Source: Pelomonas baiyunensis
GTDB taxonomy: Bacteria > Pseudomonadota > Gammaproteobacteria > Burkholderiales > Burkholderiaceae_C
DNA: 64,000 bases
Reading direction: 5' to 3'
NCBI RefSeq assembly: GCF_043555935.1
Contig: NZ_JBIGIB010000003.1
Span: forward strand, 62,001-126,000
Of this stretch, positions 54,049 to 61,780 are shown piece by piece. Each line of letters opens with the position of its first letter. The stretch's first letter is position 1. The position numbers and the translations under genes are program-made. The notes beneath the pieces were generated by a model that saw nothing but the letters and a program-made list of their open reading frames with translations, searched no databases and had not been told where the DNA came from.

Positions 54049-54085
54049 GAGCGCCGGGCCGCCCCAAGCCGTCCCCTCAGGGGAC
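54049..54085 (+). repeat. Interspersed repeat, copy B
   Basis: Identical 22-bp core (GAGCGCCGGG...CCAAGCC) to copies at 39638 and 63082, with hairpin GTCCCC-TCA-GGGGAC. The CGGACGAGGGG tail of the other copies is missing. Confidence 0.72.
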
Positions 54086-54132
54086 CGACTGGGTTTGCCC
54101 GCGTTCAGCAGGGCAAGACCAGGCGAGGGGCT

Positions 54133-56334
54133 TCAGAACAGCGCCTTGAACTGCACGCCGTACGTGCGCGGTTCGTTGACGAAGCCGGTCAGGTTGTTGA
54201 AGTCGATGGCGCCGGTCACGCGGACTTGGTTGGTGACGTTGCGCACGAAGCCGGCGGCCTCGTACTTGCCGTTGCCCCACAGGTAACCCACGCGCAGGCC
54301 GCCTTCGGTCAAGGCCTTGCCGGTGAACTCGGTGGCCTCGTACAGGAAGAAGTTGACCTTGGAGCGGTAGGCCCAGTCGGTGTAGACGTAGACCTCGTCG
54401 CCGCTGGCCAGCGGCATGCTGTAGCGGGCGGTCAGGTTGACCGTGTACTTCGGCGCGTTGGGCAGCGGGTTGCCGTCGATCATGGCGTTGCCGTTGACGA
54501 TGGGGTCCTTCACCGTCGGGAAGGCGCCGGCCACCTTCAGCGAGCCGCCCGGGGGCACGCCCAGGCCGGCGTCCTTGATCTTGGTGTTGTTCAGCGAGCC
54601 GCCGAAGGTCACCAGGAAGTCCGGCGTGATCAGCGCTTCCAGGTTCAGCTCCGCGCCGTTGCCGGTGGCCTTCTTGGCGTTGAGCAGGCGCGTGGCGTTG
54701 GTGCTGCCGCCGACCGCGGTCAGCTGTAGGTCCTTCACGGTGTACGTGAACAGCGAGCCCGACAGGCGCAGCGTGCGCTTGAGCAGTTCGCTCTTGAAGC
54801 CGATCTCGTAGCTGTTGACGTTTTCCGGGCCGGCTTGCGACTGACCCGCGAAGGCCGAGGCGTTTTGCATCGACGACGCGCGGAAGCCGTTGGCGTAGCG
54901 GGCGTACAGGTTGGTGGTGGCGTCGAGCTTGTAGGTGGCCGACAGGTCGCCGCTCCACTTGCCGTCATCGGTGTGGGCGGTGGTGCCGGCCGAGGTGTTG
55001 AACAGGCCCGTGCCCGCGTGGGTGGTGGACAGGTCCTTCTTGTCCTTGGTGTAGCGCAGGCCGGCGCGCAGCTTCAGCTCGTTGCTGACGGCGTAGTTCA
55101 CCGAACCGAACGTGGCCCAGGCCTTGTTGGTTTGCGCGGTGTAGATGTGGTCGACGTCGGCATGCGTCGTCGTGTTGTAGGTGATGTTGTCGATCGTGTA
55201 CTTCTCATCGAAGAGGTACACGCCGGCTTGCCAGCTCAAGGGGCCCGAGGTGTTGGACTCCAGGCGCACCTCTTGCGTCAGCTGGCGGTGGCCGTTCATG
55301 CCGCTGCCGGTTTCCGACTGGAAGGGCACGCCGGCCTGGCCGGGCACGCCGCCGTCGATGTCGCCACGCGACAGGGGCTTCACGTGCTCGCCGCCGGTGA
55401 TGGCGTAGATGTTCAGGCCGTCCAGGGCCCACTTCAGGCGCAGGCTGCCGCCGGTTTGCTTGAGCGTTTGCTCGTTCACGCCGTTGAAGGCCACGGTGTC
55501 GACGCTGAAGCCGTCGGCCAGGTCGTTGGTGCCGCGCTTGATGGCGTTGGCGCGGAAGAGGCGCGGGCTGCCGTCCAGGTCACGCACGTGCAGGTTGGCC
55601 AGGGCGCTGAACTGCTTGTGCGGCTCGTACAGCACTTGGGCGCGCACGGCGGTGTCGCGGTAGCCCTCGGTCTTGGGCGTGGCCGCACCCGGGGCGACGT
55701 TGTCCACAAAGTCGCTGCGGCGCTGGCTTTGCGCCGAGATGCGGGCGGCCCAGTCGCCAGTCAGCGGCAGGTTGGCCGCGCCCTCGAGGTTGAGGGTGCC
55801 GTAGTTGCCCACGGTGACGCTGGCGTAGCCGTCTTGCTTGTGGCTGGGCTTGACCGAGTCGAACTTCACCACGCCGGCCGGCGTGTTGCGGCCGAACAGC
55901 GTGCCTTGTGGGCCGGCCACCACTTCCACCGCGGCGGTGTCAAAGATGGGGAAGCCCTTCAGGATGGGGTTCTCCTGGATCACGTCGTCCACGATGACGC
56001 TGACCGGCTGCGAGGCGTTCAGGCGGAAGTCGGTGTTGCCGTAGCCGCGCAGGTAGAAGCGCGGGAAGGCGCGGCCGAAGCTGGATTCGATGTTCAGGCT
56101 GGGCACGCGGCCCGACAGGAAGCGCACGTCCTGGCCGCCGGAGGCCAGCACGTCGAGCTTGTCGCCGCTGATCTTGCTGACGGCGTTGGGCACGTCCTGG
56201 ATGTTCTCGGCACGGCGCTCGGCCGTGATCACGACGGTTTCGAGCTGGCTGCGGTCCTTGGGGGCTTCTTGGGCCAGGACGGGCAGGGCGGTGCTCAAGG
56301 CAAGGGTCAGCAGGCTCAGGCGCGGGGCGATCAT
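54133..56334 (-). CDS. TonB-dependent outer-membrane receptor
   Basis: 733 residues: signal peptide (to about residue 21, LA-QEAP), TonB box-like ETVVITAERR, plug domain (about 45-155; VPNAVSKISGDKL, GPQGTLFGRNTPAGVVKF) and a 22-strand barrel ending in Phe (KALF). Similar in layout to iron-siderophore or sugar/vitamin receptors of Sphingomonas and Burkholderiales; ligand not inferable. A long leader (192 bp) separates it from the divergent beta-lactamase. Transcript ends at the hairpin at 53980. Confidence 0.93.
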   Translation of the reverse strand: MIAPRLSLLTLALSTALPVLAQEAPKDRSQLETVVITAERRAENIQDVPNAVSKISGDKLDVLASGGQDVRFLSGRVPSLNIESSFGRAFPRFYLRGYGNTDFRLNASQPVSVIVDDVIQENPILKGFPIFDTAAVEVVAGPQGTLFGRNTPAGVVKFDSVKPSHKQDGYASVTVGNYGTLNLEGAANLPLTGDWAARISAQSQRRSDFVDNVAPGAATPKTEGYRDTAVRAQVLYEPHKQFSALANLHVRDLDGSPRLFRANAIKRGTNDLADGFSVDTVAFNGVNEQTLKQTGGSLRLKWALDGLNIYAITGGEHVKPLSRGDIDGGVPGQAGVPFQSETGSGMNGHRQLTQEVRLESNTSGPLSWQAGVYLFDEKYTIDNITYNTTTHADVDHIYTAQTNKAWATFGSVNYAVSNELKLRAGLRYTKDKKDLSTTHAGTGLFNTSAGTTAHTDDGKWSGDLSATYKLDATTNLYARYANGFRASSMQNASAFAGQSQAGPENVNSYEIGFKSELLKRTLRLSGSLFTYTVKDLQLTAVGGSTNATRLLNAKKATGNGAELNLEALITPDFLVTFGGSLNNTKIKDAGLGVPPGGSLKVAGAFPTVKDPIVNGNAMIDGNPLPNAPKYTVNLTARYSMPLASGDEVYVYTDWAYRSKVNFFLYEATEFTGKALTEGGLRVGYLWGNGKYEAAGFVRNVTNQVRVTGAIDFNNLTGFVNEPRTYGVQFKALF

Positions 56335-56535
56335 CGGTGGACGACTCCAAAAGGAAAACGGCTCCAACTGCGGAGCCGGCGCGGATTGTGCGGCGCAGCA
56401 TTGGCGCCTTGCCACCGCCGGTGCGCCGCTGTTGCGCAAGTCTGACGGAGTAGTCAGTTTCAGGACGGCCAACCCCCCCGTCACACGCCCGCCATGCACC
56501 GAGCTTGTGCGCCATGCCCCCACACAATGCAGCGC

Positions 56536-57423
56536 ATGAACGCCCGCCGCCGCCTGCTGAGCCACCTGCTGCCTTCGCTGCCCGCCTTGCCCGCCCTGCC
56601 CGGGCTCGCTTGGGCGCGCCCCGCGCACGCCGCGCTGCCGGACCTGACCACGCTGGAACTCGGCTCGGCCGGCCGACTGGGCTTTTTCGCGCAAGACACC
56701 GCCACCGGCCGCACGCTGGCGCACCGGGCGGACGAGCGCTTCGCCATGGCCTCCACCTTCAAGCTGCTGCTGGCCGCCTGCGTGGCCCAGGGCGTGGACG
56801 CCGGGCGCTGGCGTTGGGACGACACCGTGCCCCTGCACCCGCGCGACCGCGTGCCCCACGCCCCCACCTTCGACCGCCTGCTGCCCCACGGCCAAGCCAG
56901 CCTGGCAGCGCTGGTGCAGGGCATCCTGGTGGAGAGCGACAACCCCTGCGCCAACGTGTTGCTGCGCCACTGCTGCAACGGGCCCGCGGGCCTGACGGCC
57001 TGGCTGCGCGGCCAGGGCGACACCGTCACCCGGCTGGACCGTTGGGAGATCGAGCTCAACGACAACGCCCCCGGCGATGCGCGTGACACCAGCACCCCCC
57101 GGGCCTTCGCCCAGACCCTGCAGCACCTGCTGCTGGGGCCGGGCCTGAGCCGCAGCGCGCGGGCCCGCCTGTGGGCCGACATGCAGGCCTCCCAAACCGG
57201 CCTGAAGCGCCTGCGCGCCGGCGTGCCCGAAGGCTGGCGCGTGCTGGACAAAACCGGCACCGGCATGGCTGGTGCGGTGAACGACGTGGCCCTGGTGTTC
57301 CCGCCCGGCGGCCGGGCGCCCTGGGTGGTGGTGGCGCTGCAATCGGGCTCGCAGGCGCCGAGCGAGGTGCTGTCAGGCCAACTGGCAGACGCGATGCGGC
57401 ACCTGGTGCGCGCCTGGGGTTGA
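56536..57423 (+). CDS. Class A beta-lactamase, Tat-exported
   Basis: 295 residues. All class A motifs are present: STFK (Ser73, Lys76), SDN (134-136), Glu171 in EIELN (the Glu166 equivalent) and KTG (239-241). The N-terminus MNARRRLLSHLLPSLPALPAL looks like a Tat signal, ending in ARPAHA-AL; many Burkholderiales chromosomal class A enzymes (for example PenA/LPC types) are Tat-dependent. CACAAT 7 bases before ATG 56536 favours this start over an ATG 9 bases upstream. It hydrolyses penicillins or cephalosporins in the periplasm. No AmpR-like regulator is adjacent. Confidence 0.92.
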   Translation: MNARRRLLSHLLPSLPALPALPGLAWARPAHAALPDLTTLELGSAGRLGFFAQDTATGRTLAHRADERFAMASTFKLLLAACVAQGVDAGRWRWDDTVPLHPRDRVPHAPTFDRLLPHGQASLAALVQGILVESDNPCANVLLRHCCNGPAGLTAWLRGQGDTVTRLDRWEIELNDNAPGDARDTSTPRAFAQTLQHLLLGPGLSRSARARLWADMQASQTGLKRLRAGVPEGWRVLDKTGTGMAGAVNDVALVFPPGGRAPWVVVALQSGSQAPSEVLSGQLADAMRHLVRAWG

Positions 57424-57523
57424 GCCCCATCCAGCGGGTGCGGTTTGGCGGCATAGTCGCCGCACCCCGCGTGGCACTGCAGCGTGCCGCCGCCCCCTTC
57501 AGCCCTTCAGCTCGGGAGTTTTC

Positions 57524-57682
57524 ATGGCCTCACCAGACACCACCCGGCGCAGCGGCTACCTCTTCGTGGCCGCCGGCGTGATGATGATGGTGGCCGCCAT
57601 GCTGGCCAAGCAGGTGGCGCTGCTCGGGCCGGGCGCCCTGTTCCTGGTGCTGGGCGCTCAGAAGCTGCGGCCGCCGCGCTGA
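57524..57682 (+). CDS. Small membrane protein (52 aa)
   Basis: GGGAG 6 bases before ATG 57524 opens a 52-codon frame encoding a hydrophobic protein with two short helices (YLFVAAGVMMMVAAML and GPGALFLVLG) and a basic end. Such short two-helix proteins are common in this order. Coding seems likely from the RBS and third-position GC; function unknown. Confidence 0.6.
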   Translation: MASPDTTRRSGYLFVAAGVMMMVAAMLAKQVALLGPGALFLVLGAQKLRPPR

Positions 57683-57802
57683 GCCTTTCGTTGGCGGGCC
57701 GTGAAGCCTGAGTGGCGGCTTCGCTGGATGCTTCGTTGCGCGGCGAAGCATCACCCGGTGCCGGCGGCACACAGTGCGGTGCATCGACAACGAGGAGCCG
57801 CC

Positions 57803-58114
57803 ATGCCCGCCATCACCTGCTTCATCCGCTACGAGCTGGACCCGTTCCAGCGCGACGCCTTCCGCACCTACGCCCAGGCCTGGGGCCACATCATTCCGCG
57901 CCTGGGCGGCCGGCTGCTCGGCTACTGGCTGCCGCACGAGGGCACGAATTACGAGGCCTGGGGCCTGGTCGGCTTCGACTCGCTGGCCGCCTACGAGGAT
58001 TACCGCACGCGGCTCAAGGCCGACCCCGAGGCGCGCGCCAACTTCGAGTTCGCCCAGGCCCAGCGCTTCATCCGCCGCGAGGAGCGCACGTTCTGTGAGG
58101 ATGTGCGCCCATGA
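57803..58114 (+). CDS. NIPSNAP-family dimeric alpha/beta-barrel protein
   Basis: 103 residues. MPAITCFIRYELDPFQRDAF, WGLVGFDSLAAYEDYR and EARANFEF are the NIPSNAP (PF07978) pattern within the ferredoxin-like dimeric alpha/beta-barrel superfamily. GAGGAG lies 7 bases before ATG 57803. Its stop overlaps the next ATG (ATGA), so it is co-translated with an ABM-domain monooxygenase-like protein. Substrate unknown. Confidence 0.88.
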   Translation: MPAITCFIRYELDPFQRDAFRTYAQAWGHIIPRLGGRLLGYWLPHEGTNYEAWGLVGFDSLAAYEDYRTRLKADPEARANFEFAQAQRFIRREERTFCEDVRP

Positions 58115-58434
58115 TCGCCGTCATCTTTGAAGTGCAGCCCACCGAGGCGGGCCGCCCCGCCTACCTCGACCACGCCGCGGTGCTCAAGCCCCTGCTGGAG
58201 CGCATGGACGGCTTCATCTCCGTGGAGCGCTTCCAGAGCCTGAGCGACCCGGCCCGGCTGCTGAGTCTGTCCTTCTGGCGCGATGAAGCCGCCGTGCGCG
58301 GCTGGCGCGAGATGGAACGCCACCGCGAGGCCCAGGCCGCCGGCCGTGGGGGCTTGTTCGCCGACTACCGGCTGCGCGTGGCCCACGTGGTGCGCGATTA
58401 CGGCCTGAACGACCGCGAGCAGGTGCCGGCATGA
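58111..58434 (+). CDS. Antibiotic-biosynthesis-monooxygenase (ABM) domain protein
   Basis: 107 residues, dimeric alpha/beta-barrel. MIAVIFEVQPTEAGRPAYLD, MDGFISVERFQSLSDPARLLSLSFWRDEAAVRGWR are classic ABM signatures (compare YgiN/HmoA-like quinol monooxygenases and heme-degrading enzymes). Coupled to the NIPSNAP gene by a 4-base overlap and followed, after a repeat, by an ArsR-type regulator. Probably acts on a quinone-like or aromatic compound. Confidence 0.9.
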   Translation: MIAVIFEVQPTEAGRPAYLDHAAVLKPLLERMDGFISVERFQSLSDPARLLSLSFWRDEAAVRGWREMERHREAQAAGRGGLFADYRLRVAHVVRDYGLNDREQVPA

Positions 58435-58439
58435 CGCCC

Positions 58440-58505
58440 CCACGCTCGCTGCCGCTCACGGCCCCCCGAGGGGGCGCGCTGGCGCCTTCGGGCGGCCGGG
58501 CGGCG
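58440..58505 (+). repeat. Burkholderiales-type GC hairpin repeat
   Basis: CCACGCTCGCTGCCGCTCACG followed by GCCCCC-CGA-GGGGGC and a second hairpin GGCGCC...GGCGCC-like. It fills most of the 76-bp gap before the ArsR-type gene. It resembles the short interspersed elements found in many Comamonadaceae genomes, but is a different family from the three copies at 39638, 54049 and 63082. Confidence 0.5.
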
Positions 58506-58510
58506 CCGCC

Positions 58511-59224
58511 ATGACCCCTGGCGCCGAGCCGCGCCTGGCCCGCATCGCGGCGGCCATTGCCGACCCGACGCGCGCCCGCGTGCTCGCCCGGCTGCTGGAC
58601 GGCCGCCTGCACACCGCCGGCGAGCTGGCCACGCACGCGGGCGTGACGGCGGCCACCATGTCGGCCCACTTGAAGCTGCTGGTGGACGAGGGCCTGGCCC
58701 GCGTGCGGCCCCAGGGCCGGCACCGCTACTTCGGCCTGGCCGATGGTGACGTGGCCCACGCCCTGGAAGCCCTGCTGCGCGTGGCCGACAGCCGCGACGC
58801 CGGCCCGGCGGCGGACCTGCAGCGTTGGCAGAAGCCGGCGATGCGCGGGCTGCGGCATGCGCGCAGCTGCTATGGGCATCTGGCCGGCGAGTTGGGCGTG
58901 CAGTGGCGCGAGAAGCTGCTGGCCCAGGGCTGGGTCACGGCGTCGCCGGACGGGCGCTACGAACTCAGTGCTGCGGGGCGTGAAGCGCTGGCCGAGTTGA
59001 CGCCCGAAGGCTTCACAGCGACGGGCCGCGTGCTCTACGACTGCGTGGACTGGTCCGAACGCCGTGACCACTTCGCCGGGCCGCTGGCGGTGGCGTGGCT
59101 GGAGGCGATGGTGGCCAAGGGCTGGCTGCGGCGCGTGGAGGGATCGCGCGAGTTGCGGCTGACGCCGCCGGGGCGGGTGGCGTTGGGTGATGGTGGGTCG
59201 AGTGATGCATCGGCTACCCGGTAG
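58511..59224 (+). CDS. ArsR-family winged-helix transcriptional regulator
   Basis: 237 residues. The N-terminal 90 residues are an ArsR wHTH (AAIADPTRARVLARLLDGRLHTAGELATHAGVTAATMSAHLKLL). A long C-terminal domain follows with WQKPAMRGLRHARSCYGHLAGELGVQWREKLL; Cys and His residues here could bind metal or another ligand, but the classic ELCVCDL metal site of ArsR is absent. Such extended ArsR-like proteins often control the oxygenase-type gene next to them, here probably the NIPSNAP-ABM pair. Confidence 0.88.
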   Translation: MTPGAEPRLARIAAAIADPTRARVLARLLDGRLHTAGELATHAGVTAATMSAHLKLLVDEGLARVRPQGRHRYFGLADGDVAHALEALLRVADSRDAGPAADLQRWQKPAMRGLRHARSCYGHLAGELGVQWREKLLAQGWVTASPDGRYELSAAGREALAELTPEGFTATGRVLYDCVDWSERRDHFAGPLAVAWLEAMVAKGWLRRVEGSRELRLTPPGRVALGDGGSSDASATR

Positions 59225-59360
59225 CCAGCACATGCTGCTTTTGCCCATGTATTGTTGGCATAGTCGAGCGTCTGCAGGGATTTGCCCGAATGATGCGCCG
59301 GGATCGGTGGCAGCGGCGGTCTTCCGAGAACACGTCAGCCATCACAAAGCACACATCGCC

Positions 59361-59795
59361 GTGGACCCACGAGTTGCAAATCTGAAAACCGTAGCGGACT
59401 GCGAGTCGTTCGCAGTGAATGCACGCGAGCGAGGCGCTCCGGAGCTCGCTGATCAAGCCAGAAAGCGCGCGGTCCAGATTCGCGCAGATGCCTACGGTGC
59501 CGAAACTGAAGTCGAGCGCGAATGCCTGCTTGCTGTTTTCGCTTACGAGGAAGTTCTTTCTGCCCAGAAGGGAAAGCGCCAACGCGCTTCTCGAACTTGG
59601 CAGATGATTTCGCGCCATGGAATCATTCCGGCTGTTGAGCGCGTGGTGACAAAGCGTGAGGTCTCTGTCGGCTTCACAGCGTTGGCGGAAATGGGGCTCA
59701 TGGAGTTCGCTTTCGAGGCAGTCATCCTCCGCCATCCTGATAGCTTTACTTCGGAGGCAGTCGCTACTTCAAAGTTACGAATGGAGGCACCGTGA
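59361..59795 (+). CDS. Hypothetical protein of lower GC, possibly acquired
   Basis: 144 residues from GTG 59361 (the frame is open further upstream, with in-frame ATGs from 59187, but that part does not look coding). The protein is helical and charged: VANLKTVADCESFAVNARERG, APELADQARKRAVQIRADAYG, and RTWQMISRHGIIPAVERVVTKR. The motif VxTxxxCxxFAxNxxRxGxPELAxxARxRA occurs in proteins from mobile or restriction-like loci, as far as I recall. Codon usage and GC are clearly below those of the neighbours. No signal peptide or membrane segment. Role unknown. Confidence 0.55.
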   Translation: MDPRVANLKTVADCESFAVNARERGAPELADQARKRAVQIRADAYGAETEVERECLLAVFAYEEVLSAQKGKRQRASRTWQMISRHGIIPAVERVVTKREVSVGFTALAEMGLMEFAFEAVILRHPDSFTSEAVATSKLRMEAP

Positions 59796-59866
59796 TGGCT
59801 GACCAGTCACGCGGGCCGGCTCGCATCGGCAAGCCACCGCTCGCGGCTCAGATTCAACGCTGACCC

Positions 59867-60181
59867 ATGTCCTGGCTCCTCCTCGTCATCGCCGGTTTCC
59901 TTGAAGTCGGCTGGGCCATCGGCCTCAAATACACCGAGGGCTTCACGCGCCCGCTGCCCACGGTGCTGACCGTGGCCGCCATGGTGGCCAGTGTGGGCCT
60001 GCTGGGCGTGGCGATGAAGACGCTGCCGGTCGGCACGGCCTATGCCGTCTGGGTGGGCGTGGGTGCCGTGGGCACGGCGGCGCTGGGCATGGTGTTGTTC
60101 CAAGAGCCTGCCACCGTAGGCCGCCTCGTCAGTCTGGGGCTGATCGTGGCGGGCATCGTGGGGCTGAAGCTGGCGAGCTGA
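59867..60181 (+). CDS. sugE: SMR-family guanidinium exporter (SugE/Gdx)
   Basis: 104 residues with four membrane helices. GFLEVGWAIGLKYTEGFTRP contains Glu13 (proton/substrate site), Trp16 and Lys21 and is diagnostic of the Gdx/SugE branch, as is AYAVWVGVGAVGTA. Gdx exports guanidinium in exchange for protons, forming a dual-topology dimer. I found no convincing guanidine riboswitch in the 70 bases upstream. The stop abuts the convergent spoVR stop (TGATCA). Confidence 0.92.
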   Translation: MSWLLLVIAGFLEVGWAIGLKYTEGFTRPLPTVLTVAAMVASVGLLGVAMKTLPVGTAYAVWVGVGAVGTAALGMVLFQEPATVGRLVSLGLIVAGIVGLKLAS

Positions 60182-61780
60182 TCAGCCCGCCTGCGCCGGC
60201 ACGTTCCAGCGCCGCGTCACGTCGCCCCGAGCGTTGACGCTTTCCAGGTTCACCGCAAAGCCCCACAGCCGGCCCACATGCTTGAGCACATCCTGCGCGC
60301 TGTCGTGCAGCGGGCGGTTCATGTGCTGCACGTGGCGCAGCGTGAGGGACCGGTCACCGCGCAGGTTCACGTTCCAGACCTGGATGTTGGGCTCGCGGGT
60401 GGAGAGGTCGTACTGGCGTGACAGCGCCTGGCGCAGGTGGCGGTAGCCGCCTTCGTCGTGAATGGCGGAGATCTCGTACTCGGTCTTGGCCTCGTCGTCG
60501 AGGATGGCGAAGAGCCGGAAGTCGCGCATCAGCTTCGGGCTGAGGTATTGGCCGATGAAGCTCTCGTCCTTGAAGTTGCGCATGGCGTGGTCCAGCGTGG
60601 GCAGCCAGTCGCTGCCGGCGATGTCGGGGAACCAGGCGCGGTCCTCATCCGTCGGCGCCTCGCAGATGCGCTTGATGTCGGTGTACATCGCAAAGCCCAG
60701 CGCGTAGGGATTCAAGTTGGCGCCAGGGTGCTGGTAGACAACGTTGGTGTGGGACTTGAGCCACTCGATCATCATGCCGTCGCTCAAGTACCCATCGTCG
60801 TACATCTGGTTGAGCAGCCGGTGGTGCCAGAACGTGGCCCAGCCCTCGTTCATGACCTGCGTTTGCCGCTGCGGGTAGAAGTACTGCGCGATCTTGCGCA
60901 CGATGCGCACGATCTCGCGCTGCCAGGGCTCCAGCAGCGGTGCGTTCTTCTCGATGAAGTACAGCAGGTTCTCCTGCGGTTCGTCGGGGAAGCGGCGGCT
61001 TTCCGTGGCTTCGTCGGGCCGGTCGGGCTTCTTGGGCAGGGTGCGCCACAGGTCGTTGACCTGCGACTGCGCGTGCTGCTCGCGGTCTTTCAGCCGGGCG
61101 CGCTCTTCGGCCAGGCTCAGCTTGGCGGGGCGGCGGTAGCGGTCCACGCCATGGTTCATCAGTGCGTGGCAGCTGTCCAGCAGGGTCTCGACCGCGTCCA
61201 GCCCGTGGCGCTCTTCGCAGTCGGCCACGTAGTTCTTGGCGTAGACGAGGTAGTCGATGATGGAGGACGCATCCGTCCACATGCGGAACAGGTAGTTGCC
61301 CTTGAAGAAGGAGTTATGGCCGTAGCAGGCGTGGGCGATGACCAGCGCCTGCATGGCCAGCGTGTTCTCCTCCATCAGGTAGGCAATGCAGGGGTCGGAG
61401 TTGATGACGATCTCGTAGGCCAGGCCCATCTGGCCGCGCTTGTAGCTGCGCTCGGTGGCGATGAATTCCTTGCCGTAGCTCCAGTGCCGGTAGTTCACCG
61501 GCATGCCCACGCTGGCGTAGGCGTCCATCATCTGCTCGGCGGTGATGACTTCCAGCTGGTTGGCGTAGGTGTCCAGCCCGAAGCGCTCGGCGGTTTGCTT
61601 GATGACGGCGTGGTAGTCCTCGATGAGCTCGAAGGTCCAGTCGTTGGGTGAGGGCAGGGGGGCGCTGGGCCGCTGCAGCAGCGGGCGCATGTGGCGCAGC
61701 GGGTCGTGCGCGCGGCGCTCGCCCACCTCGCGGCGGTCGTCGGCGCGGCCGGGGTTGCGGCGGTTTTCCAGGGAACTCAT
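60182..61780 (-). CDS. spoVR: SpoVR family protein (YcgB-like)
   Basis: 532 residues. The SpoVR-family blocks are all visible: NDWTFELIEDYHAVIKQTAERFGLDTYANQLEVI, MPVNYRHWSYGKEF, HACYGHNSFFKGNYLF, NEGWATFWHHRLLNQMYDDG and TDIKRICEAPTDEDRAWFPD, with several conserved His/Glu residues that could bind metal. It is the third gene of prkA-yeaH-spoVR, a stress-response operon controlled by RpoS/NtrC in other proteobacteria. The start codon overlaps the yeaH stop by 4 bases (ATGA). Biochemical function unknown. Confidence 0.95.
   Translation of the reverse strand: MSSLENRRNPGRADDRREVGERRAHDPLRHMRPLLQRPSAPLPSPNDWTFELIEDYHAVIKQTAERFGLDTYANQLEVITAEQMMDAYASVGMPVNYRHWSYGKEFIATERSYKRGQMGLAYEIVINSDPCIAYLMEENTLAMQALVIAHACYGHNSFFKGNYLFRMWTDASSIIDYLVYAKNYVADCEERHGLDAVETLLDSCHALMNHGVDRYRRPAKLSLAEERARLKDREQHAQSQVNDLWRTLPKKPDRPDEATESRRFPDEPQENLLYFIEKNAPLLEPWQREIVRIVRKIAQYFYPQRQTQVMNEGWATFWHHRLLNQMYDDGYLSDGMMIEWLKSHTNVVYQHPGANLNPYALGFAMYTDIKRICEAPTDEDRAWFPDIAGSDWLPTLDHAMRNFKDESFIGQYLSPKLMRDFRLFAILDDEAKTEYEISAIHDEGGYRHLRQALSRQYDLSTREPNIQVWNVNLRGDRSLTLRHVQHMNRPLHDSAQDVLKHVGRLWGFAVNLESVNARGDVTRRWNVPAQAG

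Noticed and set aside
59187..59360. N-terminal extension of the gene at 59361
   Set aside because: The frame is open but overlaps the end of the ArsR-type gene, contains residues unlike a folded domain, and has no RBS. The GTG at 59361 fits better, though this is not certain.
59796..59866. Possible guanidine riboswitch before the SugE/Gdx gene
   Set aside because: The 70 bases contain neither the paired ACGR-loop hairpins of mini-ykkC nor the conserved core of ykkC class I. Covariance-model search (RF00442, RF01068) would settle it.
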